From Rufibacter radiotolerans (GTDB lineage Bacteria > Bacteroidota > Bacteroidia > Cytophagales > Hymenobacteraceae), in NCBI RefSeq assembly GCF_001078055.1, contig NZ_CP010777.1, forward strand, positions 4,369,001-4,433,000: DNA of 64,000 bases. The letters run 5' to 3'. Below, one piece after another: positions 1-8,942 of the stretch. The notes under the pieces are model-generated. The model was not told where the DNA came from. It saw nothing but the letters and a program-made list of their open reading frames with translations, and did no database searches. The translations under genes and the position numbers were made by a program. Positions within the stretch are counted from its first letter, which is position 1. Every line of letters starts with the position of its first letter.

Positions 1-707
1 TTGGTTTGGTTTTCTTCTTCGCTCAATTGGGTACCAATCAAGGCCTGGGCAGCATATTCCCACTCAGCTTCTGTTGGGAGACGGTAGTTGGGCAGAATGG
101 CGCCAGACTCAATAGGAGGCGTAGCGCCTTCGGCTAAGTCACCTTTGTATTTGGAGGCAAGGCCTTTGTTTACCATGGCCGTCCGCCATGTACAATAATC
201 CTGGGCCTGCAACCAGCTTACGCCTACTACTGGGTAGTACCGGAAACCTGGATAACGCAGGTAATAGCTTACGTAAGGGTCATTGAAAGATAGTTCACGC
301 TCCCACACGGTGGTGTCAGGTAACGCTTTGGCATAGATCTCTTCAGAAGAGTCTTTCCGGATGTAGTGCAGGTACTCCAGCCAGTGAATGTTGGCTACCT
401 CTGCCTCGTCCATGTAGAAAGACGCAATAGTAACAGTACGCTCAATGTTATCACGGGTCATGGCCACATCTTCTTCAGAAGAGCCAAGGGTTGTTCTACC
501 ACCTTCAATAAAGACCAGACCTGGTCCTTCAGGTACGTCGCTGTAGTCTGCTACCGCAAAGCCTCCCTCTTCTTCATCAAACTCAATTCCGGTGGCAGTA
601 CTTTTGTTGCCCGGGTCTTGGCTGGTGGGACGTTTGTTCTTGGAGCAGGAGGAAAACACGATCATCCCCGCGGCCAACACATACATTAATTGTTTAGACA
701 GCTTCAT
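1..707 (-). CDS. gldJ: GldJ-like gliding/type IX secretion lipoprotein (3' end outside window)
   Basis: The reverse strand from the ATG at 705-707 reads open to the window edge (235 residues, C-terminus missing). A lipoprotein signal ends at Cys21 (FSSC). The motif GLVFIEGG at residues 63-70 opens an FGE-sulfatase (SUMF1-like) domain. Further matches to GldJ are the early EEEGGF segment, SFYMDEAEV, ALPDTTVW and YPVVGVSWLQA. GldJ is an outer-membrane lipoprotein needed to stabilise GldK and the T9SS/gliding machinery in Flavobacterium. It lies 72 bp downstream of a PorP/SprF gene on the same strand, so both probably belong to one secretion locus. GldK is the closest alternative, but the DTTVW and YPVVGVSW blocks fit GldJ better. 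Confidence 0.78.
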   Translation of the reverse strand, partial: MKLSKQLMYVLAAGMIVFSSCSKNKRPTSQDPGNKSTATGIEFDEEEGGFAVADYSDVPEGPGLVFIEGGRTTLGSSEEDVAMTRDNIERTVTIASFYMDEAEVANIHWLEYLHYIRKDSSEEIYAKALPDTTVWERELSFNDPYVSYYLRYPGFRYYPVVGVSWLQAQDYCTWRTAMVNKGLASKYKGDLAEGATPPIESGAILPNYRLPTEAEWEYAAQALIGTQLSEEENQT

Positions 708-779
708 AAAATTGGTAACTACCAGATAAATTGTATTCTTAGATCAAATATACCTTTTAACACGCAATATTATAGAAAA

Positions 780-1856
780 TTAGAACGCTGGGCAAGCAAT
801 CCGATTGTATTTTTTATCGGAACCTGACCTTTTAAAAATCTTCTCGTAATCCACTTTCTCAAAGGAAAGGACCAGCTCGTGCGTAGGGCCTAAGGCCACC
901 GGGTTTTCAGACACCGGGTGCCGGTACCCATACCCAATTTTAAATCCTTTATGTGTAACGCCTGCTACCCCCTGAATAGTACTTGCCAGGGGCGTATTTT
1001 TTGTGCCCGGTAGCATGGTGGCGCCCACGCCTACAGTAAAGGGAGTGAAATTGGCGTAAATACTTGCATCCAGGCGTTTAAAGGCACGTTGGTGAATATA
1101 CGAAAGGGTAGGCACAAAGCTAATCTCCTCAAATTTATTTTCTGAAAAATAGCTTTTCAGGTAAAACCGGTAGCCCGTCTGCAGTTGGAAAGTAGGGGCC
1201 ACGGTGCTGGTGGAAGCTTCACCTACAGTAGGGTTATTTAATTGAAAGCCAGAGAGCCCCACCCAGAATTGACGGGTAAAAAGAAGCAGACCGGCCCCTA
1301 ACGTGAGGTACTGCTTTCTTTCAAAGCTAAAATTCTCTGTAGTAGGCTGAGTAACAGTGCCATCGGGTCCTAACTGGTCCTCAAACACAAGATGGCTTAG
1401 CCCTGGTTTCTCAGCACCATACCCTACCTGCAGGCCGGCACTCAAATCCAGTTTTTGTTTTAATTTTGTATGGTAGGCATAAAGGGCGTTGGCCTGCACT
1501 TTCTGGTACCCGTTGCCCGGTGCTTTGTCTGATAGAAACGTAGCCCCCACCGCATTCTTGTTTTCCAGGAAACGGTACTCGCCGCTCACCCATTGTGTGC
1601 TGAACCCCGAACTGACGCCGGTCCATTGGGAGCGGTGCCCGGCTATGACGCTGTAATCAGACAATAAACCTGTAAAAGCGGGGTTAAGGAAAAGACGGTG
1701 GGCATATGGCAATGCGCTGGCTCCTTCCTGCGCCCGGGCCGCCATTGAGCCCATACAAAGCACAGCCGTCAGCGCAACCAGACGGACGCTACTTAGAATA
1801 GTACAGCAAAAGAGACGGCACATTAATTGCAGAAGCATGACCAAGCGCATAATCAT
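780..1856 (-). CDS. PorP/SprF family type IX secretion membrane protein
   Basis: A 358-residue protein with a hydrophobic leader ending around AARAQ. It then has the PorP/SprF hallmark LNPAFTG (about residues 57-63), followed by beta-rich segments typical of a small outer-membrane barrel. Members such as SprF and PorP work with T9SS substrates at the outer membrane, often anchoring a cargo adhesin. The annotated start gives an unusually long n-region, so Met12 (position 1823) may be the true start. The gene is divergent from the AsmA-like gene with only 45 bp between start codons, and it precedes gldJ on the same strand. No large adhesin (SprB-like) is adjacent here. Confidence 0.82.
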   Translation of the reverse strand: MIMRLVMLLQLMCRLFCCTILSSVRLVALTAVLCMGSMAARAQEGASALPYAHRLFLNPAFTGLLSDYSVIAGHRSQWTGVSSGFSTQWVSGEYRFLENKNAVGATFLSDKAPGNGYQKVQANALYAYHTKLKQKLDLSAGLQVGYGAEKPGLSHLVFEDQLGPDGTVTQPTTENFSFERKQYLTLGAGLLLFTRQFWVGLSGFQLNNPTVGEASTSTVAPTFQLQTGYRFYLKSYFSENKFEEISFVPTLSYIHQRAFKRLDASIYANFTPFTVGVGATMLPGTKNTPLASTIQGVAGVTHKGFKIGYGYRHPVSENPVALGPTHELVLSFEKVDYEKIFKRSGSDKKYNRIACPAF

Positions 1857-1901
1857 TTGAAAATGCCTAAACTTACAACCTGAAAATACATCATTACCAA
1901 T

Positions 1902-4900
1902 ATGAGGAAATTAATTATAGGTCTGGCAGTATTTGTAGTAGTGTTGCTAGCCGCCGCTGCCCTGGTTCCTATCTTCTTCAAAGATAAGATCAAAGGCCGG
2001 TTAGATAAAGAGATTGCCAAAAGCGTGAACGCTCGGGTTATATACGAGACAGATAACGTAAGCCTGTCCCTTTTTCGCACATTCCCAGATCTGGCCCTGA
2101 GCGTGAAAGACCTCACCATTGTGGGCAAAGACTCTTTTGAACGCGATACCCTGGCCTACCTGCCGGACTTCAGCCTGGGCCTGGACCTGATGAGCGTGAT
2201 TACCGGCGACCAGATGAAAATCAAGTCGGTGCAGATGGACGAGCCGCGCCTGAAACTGCTGGTGCTCAAAAGCGGGAAAGCCAACTGGGATATTTTCATT
2301 CCAGACTCTCTGGCCGCCGCCCAGGACCAGGACACCACCGATTTCAAAATGGGGATCAAGGAGTGGAAAATCAACCAGGGCCAGATCATCTACCAGGACC
2401 TGAGCATTCCTTTCGGCATAGCCGCCAATAACGTAGACCACACCGGTAGCGGCGACCTGGCCAAGGATATCTTTGACATGACCACCAAAACCCAGGCCGA
2501 GCGCTTTACCATGACCTATGACGGGGTCAACTACCTGGAGAACAAGAAGCTGGACGCCGACGTGACCATGGCCATGGACCTGAACAAGTATCTCTACACC
2601 TTTAAAGACAACAATTTCCGGCTGAATGATTTCGCCTTCGGGATGGCAGGTTCGGTGGGCATGCATACGGAGGATATCAACCTGGACCTGACTTTCAAAG
2701 CCCTGGAGACCGATTTCAAAAATATCTTCTCCCTGGTACCGGGGGTTTTCACTGAGCAGTATAAAGACGTGAAGACCGACGGAAAGGTAGCCTTTAACGG
2801 ATACGTGAAAGGGGTGTACAATGAAACCACCATGCCTGGTTTTGGGGTAGACCTTAAAGTGAACAACGGTACGTTCCAGTACCCAGACCTGCCCCAGGCC
2901 GCCCGCAACATCAATATTGACATGAGCGTGAAAAACACCGATGGCAATATGGACCACACCTTTATAGATGTGCGCAAGATGCACCTGGACCTGGGCAAGA
3001 ACCCGGTAGACGGACGTGTGGTGATTGACGGGTTGGACCCGATGAAAATTGACGGTAACCTGAAAGCCAAGCTGGACCTGGCCGAGGTGACCAAGGTGTT
3101 CCCGCTGGAAGGAACTACCCTGCGCGGGCTGCTGGACGTAGACGCTCAGGCCAAGGGTGTTTACTTTGAGAAACACATGCCCATGGTGACTGCCAAGCTC
3201 AACCTGACCAATGGGTACGTGAAGTCCTCTCAATTTCCGGCCCCGCTGGAGCAGGTGACCGTGATTGGCAACGTGAGCAACCGCACCGGTAACGCAGCTG
3301 ACACCGATATCCAGATCTCCCGGTTTAAGATGCTCCTGGACAAAGAGCCGCTGGAAGGCCGCGTTTCCATCAAGAACCTGGCGCAGCCCCAGTTTGACGC
3401 TGATATCAAAGGAGTGCTGGACCTGACCAAACTCACTAAGATCTTCCCTATTGAAGGCACTACCCTTAGCGGTCGCCTGAACGGGAACATTCTGGCCAAA
3501 GGCAAGATGACCGATGTAGACGCTGGCCGTTACGGCAACGTACAGGCCAGCGGCACGGTCCAGATTGCCAACCTCAACTACAAGAGCACTGACCTGCCGC
3601 AGGGCATGAAGATCAACTCGGCCAAGGCTACCTTCAACAATGAGCAGGTAGCGTTGCAGCAACTGAACGGGTTCCTGGGCAAAAGCGATGTGCAGATGAA
3701 CGGTACCGTCTCTAATTACATGGGCTACCTGTTCTCTGAGAACCAGCCCCTGCGCGGAAACTTCACCCTGAACTCCATCAACTTCAATGTAAACGAATGG
3801 ATGGTAGACGAGCATACGGGCCAAACCGTGCCGTCTTCTACCAAGGAGGCGCAAGGCGTAGTGCAGATTCCGGCTAACCTGGACATGGTGTTAATAACCC
3901 AGGCCGGTACCGTGCTCTATGATAACCTCAAGCTCCAGAACCTGAAAGGCAAAGTGACGCTTAAAGACCAGATAGCCAGGTTAGAGAACGTTACCTTCAA
4001 CACGCTGGGCGGGAAGTTCTCAACCACCGGCTCTTATGATTCAAGAGACCTTATTCACCCTAAATTCTCCTTTGGGTTAGACATTGAGAACCTTGATTTC
4101 CAGAATGCCTTTAGTGCTTTCAACACCATTCAGAAGATAGCGCCCATTGCCCAACTACTCAAAGGCGAGTTCTCTACCAAGTTTAACCTAACTGGTGAAC
4201 TAGGCAGCGACATGATGCCCGTCATGAGCACCCTTACCGGGAAAGGCATGATTGAGGTGGTAGAGGCAGTGGTCGCGAACGTGAAAGCCCTGAGCAAGAT
4301 CAGCCAGCTGACCAGCCTGAACGAGGTGCAGAACTTCTCCATCAAGAACCGGGGTTTCGCGGCCGAGGTGGTGGGTGGTAACCTGGTGGTGAAACCGTTT
4401 GACTTCACGGTGAAGGATATCAAAATGACCGTGGGCGGCACCAATAACCTGAGCGGGAAGATAGACTACGTGGTGGCTCTGGATGTCCCCTCTGGCAAGG
4501 TAGGGAATGCCCTGGCTAGCAAGCTTACCAGTCTCTCTGGCGTGCAGAACCTGAAAGGCCTGGAGCGGGTAACCCTGAACCTAGGCGTAACCGGAAACTA
4601 CAATGACCCGGCCGTGGCCCTGAAAGGCAGCAGCCTGAAGGCCGAGGCCTCTAACCTGGTAAAGGAAGTGGTAAGCTCCAAGCTGGAAAGCGTGAAAGAG
4701 AAATATAACATTACCACGCCCACCAACAAAGACAGTATCAAGGCCGAACTAGTGAAACGCCAGCAGGAAATGGAACTGAAAGCCCGCCAGGAACTGGACA
4801 AGAAACGTGTGGAGGCCGAGCAGAAGCTGAGAGAGGAAGCCAAGTCCAGACTGAACAGGTTGCTTACTCCCCGCAAACCGGTAGCCATCCCTCCGGCAGA

Positions 4901-4919
4901 CACCACCAAGCAGCAATAG
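1902..4919 (+). CDS. AsmA family protein
   Basis: A 1005-residue protein with one N-terminal membrane segment (residues 3-27) followed by a long beta-rich periplasmic region. The opening block (KGRLDKEIAKSVNARV, then FPDLALSVKDLTI) is the AsmA N-terminal signature, and repeated segments resemble the AsmA C-terminal region. Phrases such as KVFPLEGTTLRGLLDVDA and KIFPIEGTTLSGRLNGNI recur internally, as expected for the repeating-groove architecture of AsmA/VPS13-like lipid-transfer bridges. The last 60 residues form a charged helix rich in K, E, R and Q, likely a coiled coil. AsmA-like proteins are implicated in moving phospholipid between membranes; the role here is inferred from family. A perfect 16-bp palindrome starts 8 nt after the stop. 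Confidence 0.85.
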   Translation: MRKLIIGLAVFVVVLLAAAALVPIFFKDKIKGRLDKEIAKSVNARVIYETDNVSLSLFRTFPDLALSVKDLTIVGKDSFERDTLAYLPDFSLGLDLMSVITGDQMKIKSVQMDEPRLKLLVLKSGKANWDIFIPDSLAAAQDQDTTDFKMGIKEWKINQGQIIYQDLSIPFGIAANNVDHTGSGDLAKDIFDMTTKTQAERFTMTYDGVNYLENKKLDADVTMAMDLNKYLYTFKDNNFRLNDFAFGMAGSVGMHTEDINLDLTFKALETDFKNIFSLVPGVFTEQYKDVKTDGKVAFNGYVKGVYNETTMPGFGVDLKVNNGTFQYPDLPQAARNINIDMSVKNTDGNMDHTFIDVRKMHLDLGKNPVDGRVVIDGLDPMKIDGNLKAKLDLAEVTKVFPLEGTTLRGLLDVDAQAKGVYFEKHMPMVTAKLNLTNGYVKSSQFPAPLEQVTVIGNVSNRTGNAADTDIQISRFKMLLDKEPLEGRVSIKNLAQPQFDADIKGVLDLTKLTKIFPIEGTTLSGRLNGNILAKGKMTDVDAGRYGNVQASGTVQIANLNYKSTDLPQGMKINSAKATFNNEQVALQQLNGFLGKSDVQMNGTVSNYMGYLFSENQPLRGNFTLNSINFNVNEWMVDEHTGQTVPSSTKEAQGVVQIPANLDMVLITQAGTVLYDNLKLQNLKGKVTLKDQIARLENVTFNTLGGKFSTTGSYDSRDLIHPKFSFGLDIENLDFQNAFSAFNTIQKIAPIAQLLKGEFSTKFNLTGELGSDMMPVMSTLTGKGMIEVVEAVVANVKALSKISQLTSLNEVQNFSIKNRGFAAEVVGGNLVVKPFDFTVKDIKMTVGGTNNLSGKIDYVVALDVPSGKVGNALASKLTSLSGVQNLKGLERVTLNLGVTGNYNDPAVALKGSSLKAEASNLVKEVVSSKLESVKEKYNITTPTNKDSIKAELVKRQQEMELKARQELDKKRVEAEQKLREEAKSRLNRLLTPRKPVAIPPADTTKQQ

Positions 4920-4927
4920 CATTTTAG

Positions 4928-4975
4928 AAAGTTGTTTTAGGCCCGTTTTAAGAAAATGAGGCCTAAAACAACTTT
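4928..4975. repeat. GTTTT palindrome copy 1 (perfect 16-bp stem)
   Basis: Arms at 4928-4943 and 4960-4975 are exact reverse complements (core GTTTTAGGCC) around a 16-nt loop and are followed by a T run. It begins 8 nt after the AsmA-like stop codon and could terminate transcription. Confidence 0.85.
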
Positions 4976-5053
4976 TTATATACTAACCTGGTAGCTGCAC
5001 GTTAAAGGTCTGCTACAGAGAAGTAGCCTCATCAATCCCCTTATTTTTTAACT

Positions 5054-5845
5054 ATGAGAAAGAGTGTATTCTTTGCCATGATGTGCCTGTCCGTACTTGG
5101 TTTTACGGCTTGTTCAGAAGAAAACGATCCCTCCGGCACTTCCCGTATGGAAGTAAGATTGACAGACGCCCCCGGCGACTATGATGAAGTGAACATTGAC
5201 ATTAAGTCTGTGCAGGTGCACAGAGACGCCAATGATGACGGTACTGGCTGGACCACTCTTGAAACCATTAGACCAGGCGTGTACAACCTGCTTGACTTCG
5301 CCAATGGCCGCGACACGCTGTTAGCCAGCTCTACCCTGCCGGCCGGTCGTATTTCCCAGATCAGATTGGTATTAGGAACAAACAACACCCTTAAATTGAA
5401 AGGCAGTAACACTCTGGTTCCGCTTACTACCCCCAGCGGGCAAACCTCTGGCGTGAAGCTGCAGATAAATGCTGACCTTCAGCCAGACGTGACCTACGTG
5501 ATGCTGCTTGACTTTGACGCCGCCAAATCGGTGGTGCCAAGAGGCAATAGCGGTGCTTATAACCTGAAACCGGTGATCAGAACCCTTACCCAGGCCGTGG
5601 CCGGGGGAATTAGAGGTACTGTTACCCCCGCTGCTGCCAAGCCAGGTATTTTCGTGATCTCTGCGGCCAATGACACCATTGGTGGTTTTGCAGATGACGC
5701 CGGAAATTACCTGATCAAAGGCATTCCGGCCGGTACCTACAAAGTGCAGTACAGCACCGTGGCTCCTTACAAAAACAAAGAAGTGACCGGTGTAGTAGTG
5801 ACCAATGACCGTATCACTGATATCCCGGCGGTAAACCTGAACTAA
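5054..5845 (+). CDS. DUF4382 lipoprotein with C-terminal carboxypeptidase-regulatory-like domain
   Basis: A 263-residue lipoprotein with lipobox FTAC, modified Cys at residue 20. The segment MEVRLTDAPGDYDEVNIDI and the following beta-rich part match DUF4382, a domain common in secreted Bacteroidota lipoproteins with no assigned activity. From about residue 187 a carboxypeptidase-regulatory-like (Ig-like) domain follows (GGIRGTVTP ... GGFADDAGNYLIKGIPAGTYKVQ). The protein is probably exposed on the cell surface. It stands alone, with a palindrome upstream and a strong terminator 24 nt downstream, so it is likely monocistronic. No specific function can be assigned. Confidence 0.82.
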   Translation: MRKSVFFAMMCLSVLGFTACSEENDPSGTSRMEVRLTDAPGDYDEVNIDIKSVQVHRDANDDGTGWTTLETIRPGVYNLLDFANGRDTLLASSTLPAGRISQIRLVLGTNNTLKLKGSNTLVPLTTPSGQTSGVKLQINADLQPDVTYVMLLDFDAAKSVVPRGNSGAYNLKPVIRTLTQAVAGGIRGTVTPAAAKPGIFVISAANDTIGGFADDAGNYLIKGIPAGTYKVQYSTVAPYKNKEVTGVVVTNDRITDIPAVNLN

Positions 5846-5868
5846 GGAATACCCAGCTTACTTTATTA

Positions 5869-5910
5869 AAAAGAGAGGAGACCTATAATGGGTCTCCTCT
5901 CTTTTTTTGT
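5869..5910 (+). terminator. Intrinsic terminator after DUF4382 gene
   Basis: Stem AGAGAGGAGACC paired with GGTCTCCTCTCT around a TATAAT loop, followed by seven T residues. Confidence 0.9.
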
Positions 5911-5924
5911 GCTAATGTCTAAAT

Positions 5925-5963
5925 CTGTTTTAGAGCCGTTTTCAGGAAAACAGGCCTGAAACG
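5925..5963. repeat. GTTTT palindrome copy 2
   Basis: Arms CTGTTTTAGAGCCGTTTTC and GAAAACAGGCCTGAAAC. It ends 5 nt beyond the DinB-like stop codon (reverse strand), in a convergent gap that also holds the DUF4382 terminator. Confidence 0.8.
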
Positions 5964-5968
5964 CAAAC

Positions 5969-6454
5969 TTACAGTTCCAGGTCCTGGCCGTACTGAATGC
6001 GCACGTAGGTCACATAGTCAGAGTTGATGGGCTCATGGCCGGCCAGTCTCAACTCCCGTGATACCTGTCCACGGTGGTAGGTGGCGTGGTTAATAGCATG
6101 GGTGAGGATATCCTGCACCTTGGTAGAGTAGGCTTTGCCTTGGGTGTTAGTGTAGTCAATGGTACGGGCCAGTTCTGCGGCATCTGCGTTGGCGTACAGT
6201 TCCACCAGTTTAGGAGAAGTCTGCGCATGCAATTGGTGCAGCTCTTCCAGCGAGTGCACCTGCAGCACTGTTACCGGGCTTTTTGTGCCGGTAATCCGCG
6301 CAATCCAGATGGCTTGGGCATTGAGTAAATGGCTGAACATGAGCTGGGCGTAATCTGGCAGCTCTCCTTCAATACGGTCCAGGCTTTTAAGGATGCGTGT
6401 GTTGGCCCAAACGTTATATTCGGTAAGGTTCTTAAGTACGTCTGTAGTAGTCAT
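5969..6454 (-). CDS. DinB-like four-helix protein
   Basis: A 161-residue soluble protein of the DinB/YfiT-like putative metalloenzyme superfamily. The start MTTTDVLKNLTEYNVWANTR is the usual beginning, so the ATG at 6452-6454 is preferred to one 21 nt upstream. The metal-binding histidines of the fold are visible: His42 (FSHLLNA) and the HxxxH pair His123/His127 (NHATYHRGQ). Some family members are thiol-dependent hydrolases or transferases, but substrates are generally unknown and nothing nearby points to one. A good sigma-type promoter (6501-6531) lies between this gene and dgkA, so it is probably transcribed alone. Confidence 0.8.
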   Translation of the reverse strand: MTTTDVLKNLTEYNVWANTRILKSLDRIEGELPDYAQLMFSHLLNAQAIWIARITGTKSPVTVLQVHSLEELHQLHAQTSPKLVELYANADAAELARTIDYTNTQGKAYSTKVQDILTHAINHATYHRGQVSRELRLAGHEPINSDYVTYVRIQYGQDLEL

Positions 6455-6500
6455 GGTAAGAAAAAAGATAAACAAAGAGGCAAGTGCCTCAGAAACCGGG

Positions 6501-6531
6501 CAAAAGTACTAAACCTGCCGGTTAGAACGAA
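6501..6531 (-). promoter_or_regulatory. Probable promoter of the DinB-like gene
   Basis: On the reverse strand TACTTTTG (6501-6508) matches the Bacteroidota -7 box TAnnTTTG exactly. TTCG lies upstream after a 19-nt spacer (6528-6531), one mismatch from the -33 box TTTG. It sits immediately after the dgkA stop codon. Confidence 0.55.
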
Positions 6532-6534
6532 TGT

Positions 6535-6924
6535 TTACGATGACTTTAAGAGAAGGGTCCAGAGATAAGGAAAGAAAACCAGAGCTCCTATAAGCGCAGC
6601 CGTGATCGCGGCCACCAGTACCGCGCCGGCCGCAATGTCTTTTACCTTGCCCGCCAAGGGGTGCCGGCCCGGCGACACCAGGTTCACTAACACCTCCAGG
6701 GCTGTGTTGAAAAGCTCTGCCGTCCAGACCAGCCCGATGGCGAAAATGATGAAGGCCCACTCTATGCGCGAAATGCCCAGGAAAAAGCCCACCGCCACCG
6801 CCACCACCGCCGACAAGACATGCCACTGCAAGTTCTCCTCAGACCTGAACGCCGAGGCCATTCCCTGCAGGGCGTACCCGAAACTGTTCAACCGTCTTCT
6901 GATATAGGTAGGTTTCCTTTCCAT
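6535..6924 (-). CDS. dgkA: Diacylglycerol kinase / undecaprenol kinase family protein
   Basis: A 129-residue integral membrane kinase of the DgkA family. It has three hydrophobic helices and the conserved active-site elements: the Glu pair in FRSEENLQ (residues 27-33), Glu70 and the NTALE motif at residues 73-77, and VKDIAAGAVL near residue 95. Gram-negative members phosphorylate diacylglycerol to recycle it into phospholipid; Gram-positive members phosphorylate undecaprenol. The sequence alone does not settle the substrate. The start MERKPT (ATG at 6922-6924) is preferred over an in-frame alternative six codons upstream because DgkA-type proteins begin close to this point. Confidence 0.88.
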   Translation of the reverse strand: MERKPTYIRRRLNSFGYALQGMASAFRSEENLQWHVLSAVVAVAVGFFLGISRIEWAFIIFAIGLVWTAELFNTALEVLVNLVSPGRHPLAGKVKDIAAGAVLVAAITAALIGALVFFPYLWTLLLKSS

Positions 6925-7134
6925 TTGGCAGGTAATACACAATACATCTACTTGGTGTCCATCTGAAGCCTAAAGATGAGATTTTACAGGCGTTTTCAAA
7001 AACCCAGACCAACCAGGATTACGCCGTCTTGGCTTCTCCTCAAGTAAGAATCAGCTCTCCCTGCTGCCTGCTGTTGGGTGGTCAGGCCAAACCCAGAAAA
7101 GTGACTCTATCAACCAGTTTTCCTTAAAAACCAG

Positions 7135-7185
7135 TTTCGGGCGTTTAGGGGCCGTTTTTCGTAAACCAGCCCTAAACGCCCGAAA
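7135..7185. repeat. GTTTT palindrome copy 3 (variant, perfect 16-bp outer stem)
   Basis: Outer arms TTTCGGGCGTTTAGGG (7135-7150) and its exact reverse complement (7170-7185) enclose the inner GGCCGTTTTTC part. It lies 31 nt beyond the stop of the downstream reverse-strand gene. The rest of 6943-7216 shows no gene. Confidence 0.82.
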
Positions 7186-7216
7186 GGTAAATGGATGCTT
7201 CCTTTCCGCTGCAGGC

Positions 7217-8383
7217 TTATACTTTAATGATGATGTTCTTTCTGTACATCACATACAGAATAACCATCCAGAAGAAAATCCAGGTGAGGGCCCAGGCCAG
7301 GGAAGCGTTGTACGGCGAAAGCCAGGTGGTGTAAAAGGCATTGTACAGATAGGTTTTGCTGTCTACCTCGCCGCCGGGGGTGTCTACCTTGATCATGCCC
7401 ATAATACGCGGGATAAGCCCAGACAGGAAAAAGACGGTGATAGCGTTCACGCCATAGACCAGGAACGGAGTAGTGAGTTTCCGGTAGCCTTTCACGTCAA
7501 TCAGCCAGTAGCACAAGCCCAGCCCCAGCATAGCCAGACCACCGGAATACAGCACATAGGAGCTGGTCCAGAGGCTTTTGTTGATGGGGAAGTGCAGGTC
7601 CCAGATAAGACCCAGACACGTACAGATCACACCCCACACCATCAGCCAGGCGATTTTATTGCCGGGTTCGTCTTTCCGTTTCAGCCATTGGCCTACCTGC
7701 ACGCCTAATAGCGCAGTCACAACAGCGGGTAACGTGCTGAGAATGCCTTCCGGGTCCCAGACCTTGGTTTGGCTCCAAAGGTGACCGGGCAGCAGGGTAT
7801 TATCCAGCCACGCGGCCAGGTTGGTGGTGGGTTGCAGGTTGGCCTGGCCAATGCCAGACACCGGGGCATACATCATTACCAGCCAATAGCCCACCAGTAA
7901 TACCGCCATGATCAACAGCTGCATGCGCTTTTCGGTTTTTAAAAAGATAATGGCCGCCAGAATGAATACCACCCCAATGCGCTGCAACACCCCCGGTATA
8001 CGCACGGTCTCAAACGCAAACTTAGGGAACAGTGACAGGAACAGACCCAGGGCAAACAGGGTAAGCCCCCGCCTTACAATTCTGAGCAAGGTCTTGTTGT
8101 GCGTCTCGGGGTGCAGTTTGCTACTAGCTAAGGCATAGGCAATAGATACCCCTACTATAAATAAGAAGAAAGGAAATACCAGGTCGGTGGGGGTGCACCC
8201 GTTCCAGGCGGCGTGCTTAAGCGGAGCGTAGATCTTTCCCCAGTTGCCCGGGTTGTTCACCAGAATCATGGCCAGGACCGTAATGCCCCTGAACACATCC
8301 AGAGACCTTAGCCGGGTGTTAGCAACCATTCCAGAAGGTTCTTCAGTGAGTATTTCTTTTGTAGCAGGTGAAGAGATTTGCAC
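7217..8383 (-). CDS. HGSNAT/NagX-like membrane acyltransferase (DUF5009 type)
   Basis: A 388-residue protein with about ten hydrophobic segments. The opening RLRSLDVFRGITVLAMILV followed by NNPGNWGKIYAPLKHA and WNGCTPTDLVFPFFLFIVG is the signature of the COG4299 family. That family includes heparan-alpha-glucosaminide N-acetyltransferase and bacterial NagX. The histidine in LKHAAWNG matches the position of the catalytic His of HGSNAT. Bacterial members probably transfer acetyl groups across the inner membrane to sugars, but the substrate is unknown. The longest frame starts at GTG 8383; ATG at 8327-8329 would remove 18 residues and is equally possible. It diverges from the first SusC gene. 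Confidence 0.78.
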   Translation of the reverse strand: MQISSPATKEILTEEPSGMVANTRLRSLDVFRGITVLAMILVNNPGNWGKIYAPLKHAAWNGCTPTDLVFPFFLFIVGVSIAYALASSKLHPETHNKTLLRIVRRGLTLFALGLFLSLFPKFAFETVRIPGVLQRIGVVFILAAIIFLKTEKRMQLLIMAVLLVGYWLVMMYAPVSGIGQANLQPTTNLAAWLDNTLLPGHLWSQTKVWDPEGILSTLPAVVTALLGVQVGQWLKRKDEPGNKIAWLMVWGVICTCLGLIWDLHFPINKSLWTSSYVLYSGGLAMLGLGLCYWLIDVKGYRKLTTPFLVYGVNAITVFFLSGLIPRIMGMIKVDTPGGEVDSKTYLYNAFYTTWLSPYNASLAWALTWIFFWMVILYVMYRKNIIIKV

Positions 8384-8942
8384 GGCTTATAGAGTAAGAA
8401 GTGAGGAAGTCAGTGAGGCAATGTTACTTTAAAAAAAGCTGACGGAGTACATAAGTTTTCTTTTAGGAAATCGGCCCTTAAAACAAGTGTAAATTATACG
8501 CGAATAATAAAGTGGCATTAAAAAACACCAAACAGTAAAACATTTTTAAACTATTAAAGGATAGTAATTAAAAATATTAAATAACTCTTGTTTTCGTTAA
8601 ACAGCTTCTCTATATTTTCCACTTCGAACTTCCCACAAAAGGGAAATATTACCAATAAGAATAGCGCTTGCGACAGAGTGAAGTTGCTGATTTTTATTGA
8701 AAAATTTAACAAGATTCTGATTGTCACTTTAAAAAAGCTTAAAAAGTTGAGCTCAATACTCAATTTTTTTACTGATTCCTTATTTTACCTTTCTGACTTA
8801 CCTGAAATAGCATTAACTTGCAGTACTTTACACCTACTCTAACTCCTTTAAAAATAAGTGCCTATGTAGTAGAATTGGCTTCTGATTCAAAACAGACAAA
8901 TCAACCAACAAAAATCCATTCCAGTACCCTAAATCCTTTTTT
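8384..8942. other. AT-rich intergenic region upstream of the first SusC gene
   Basis: About 560 bp clearly more AT-rich than the flanking genes. It holds a degenerate half-palindrome (8459-8487) and a weak TTGAG...CTCAA hairpin with seven T residues near 8747-8771. Small open frames here have no recognisable features and atypical composition. It most likely contains the promoter of the SusC/D operon; TACTTTAC at 8824-8831 resembles a -7 box but lacks a convincing -33 partner. Confidence 0.6.
8459..8487. repeat. GTTTT palindrome, degenerate half copy
   Basis: Only the right arm (GGCCCTTAAAAC) with a decayed left side. It lies between divergent genes rather than at a 3' end. Confidence 0.45.

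Noticed and set aside
366..689. 107-codon forward frame at the left edge
   Set aside because: It is antisense to the clear GldJ-like frame, which has a lipobox and family motifs.
2001..3854. 617-codon open frame antisense to the AsmA-like gene
   Set aside because: It has no signal, domain or start context, and its sequence is His/Val/Gly-rich as expected from codon bias of the opposite strand.
8554..8842. Two overlapping small frames in the AT-rich gap before the first SusC gene
   Set aside because: Opposite strands overlap, composition is Phe/Ser/Asn-rich as in random AT-rich DNA, and no family-like motif is present.
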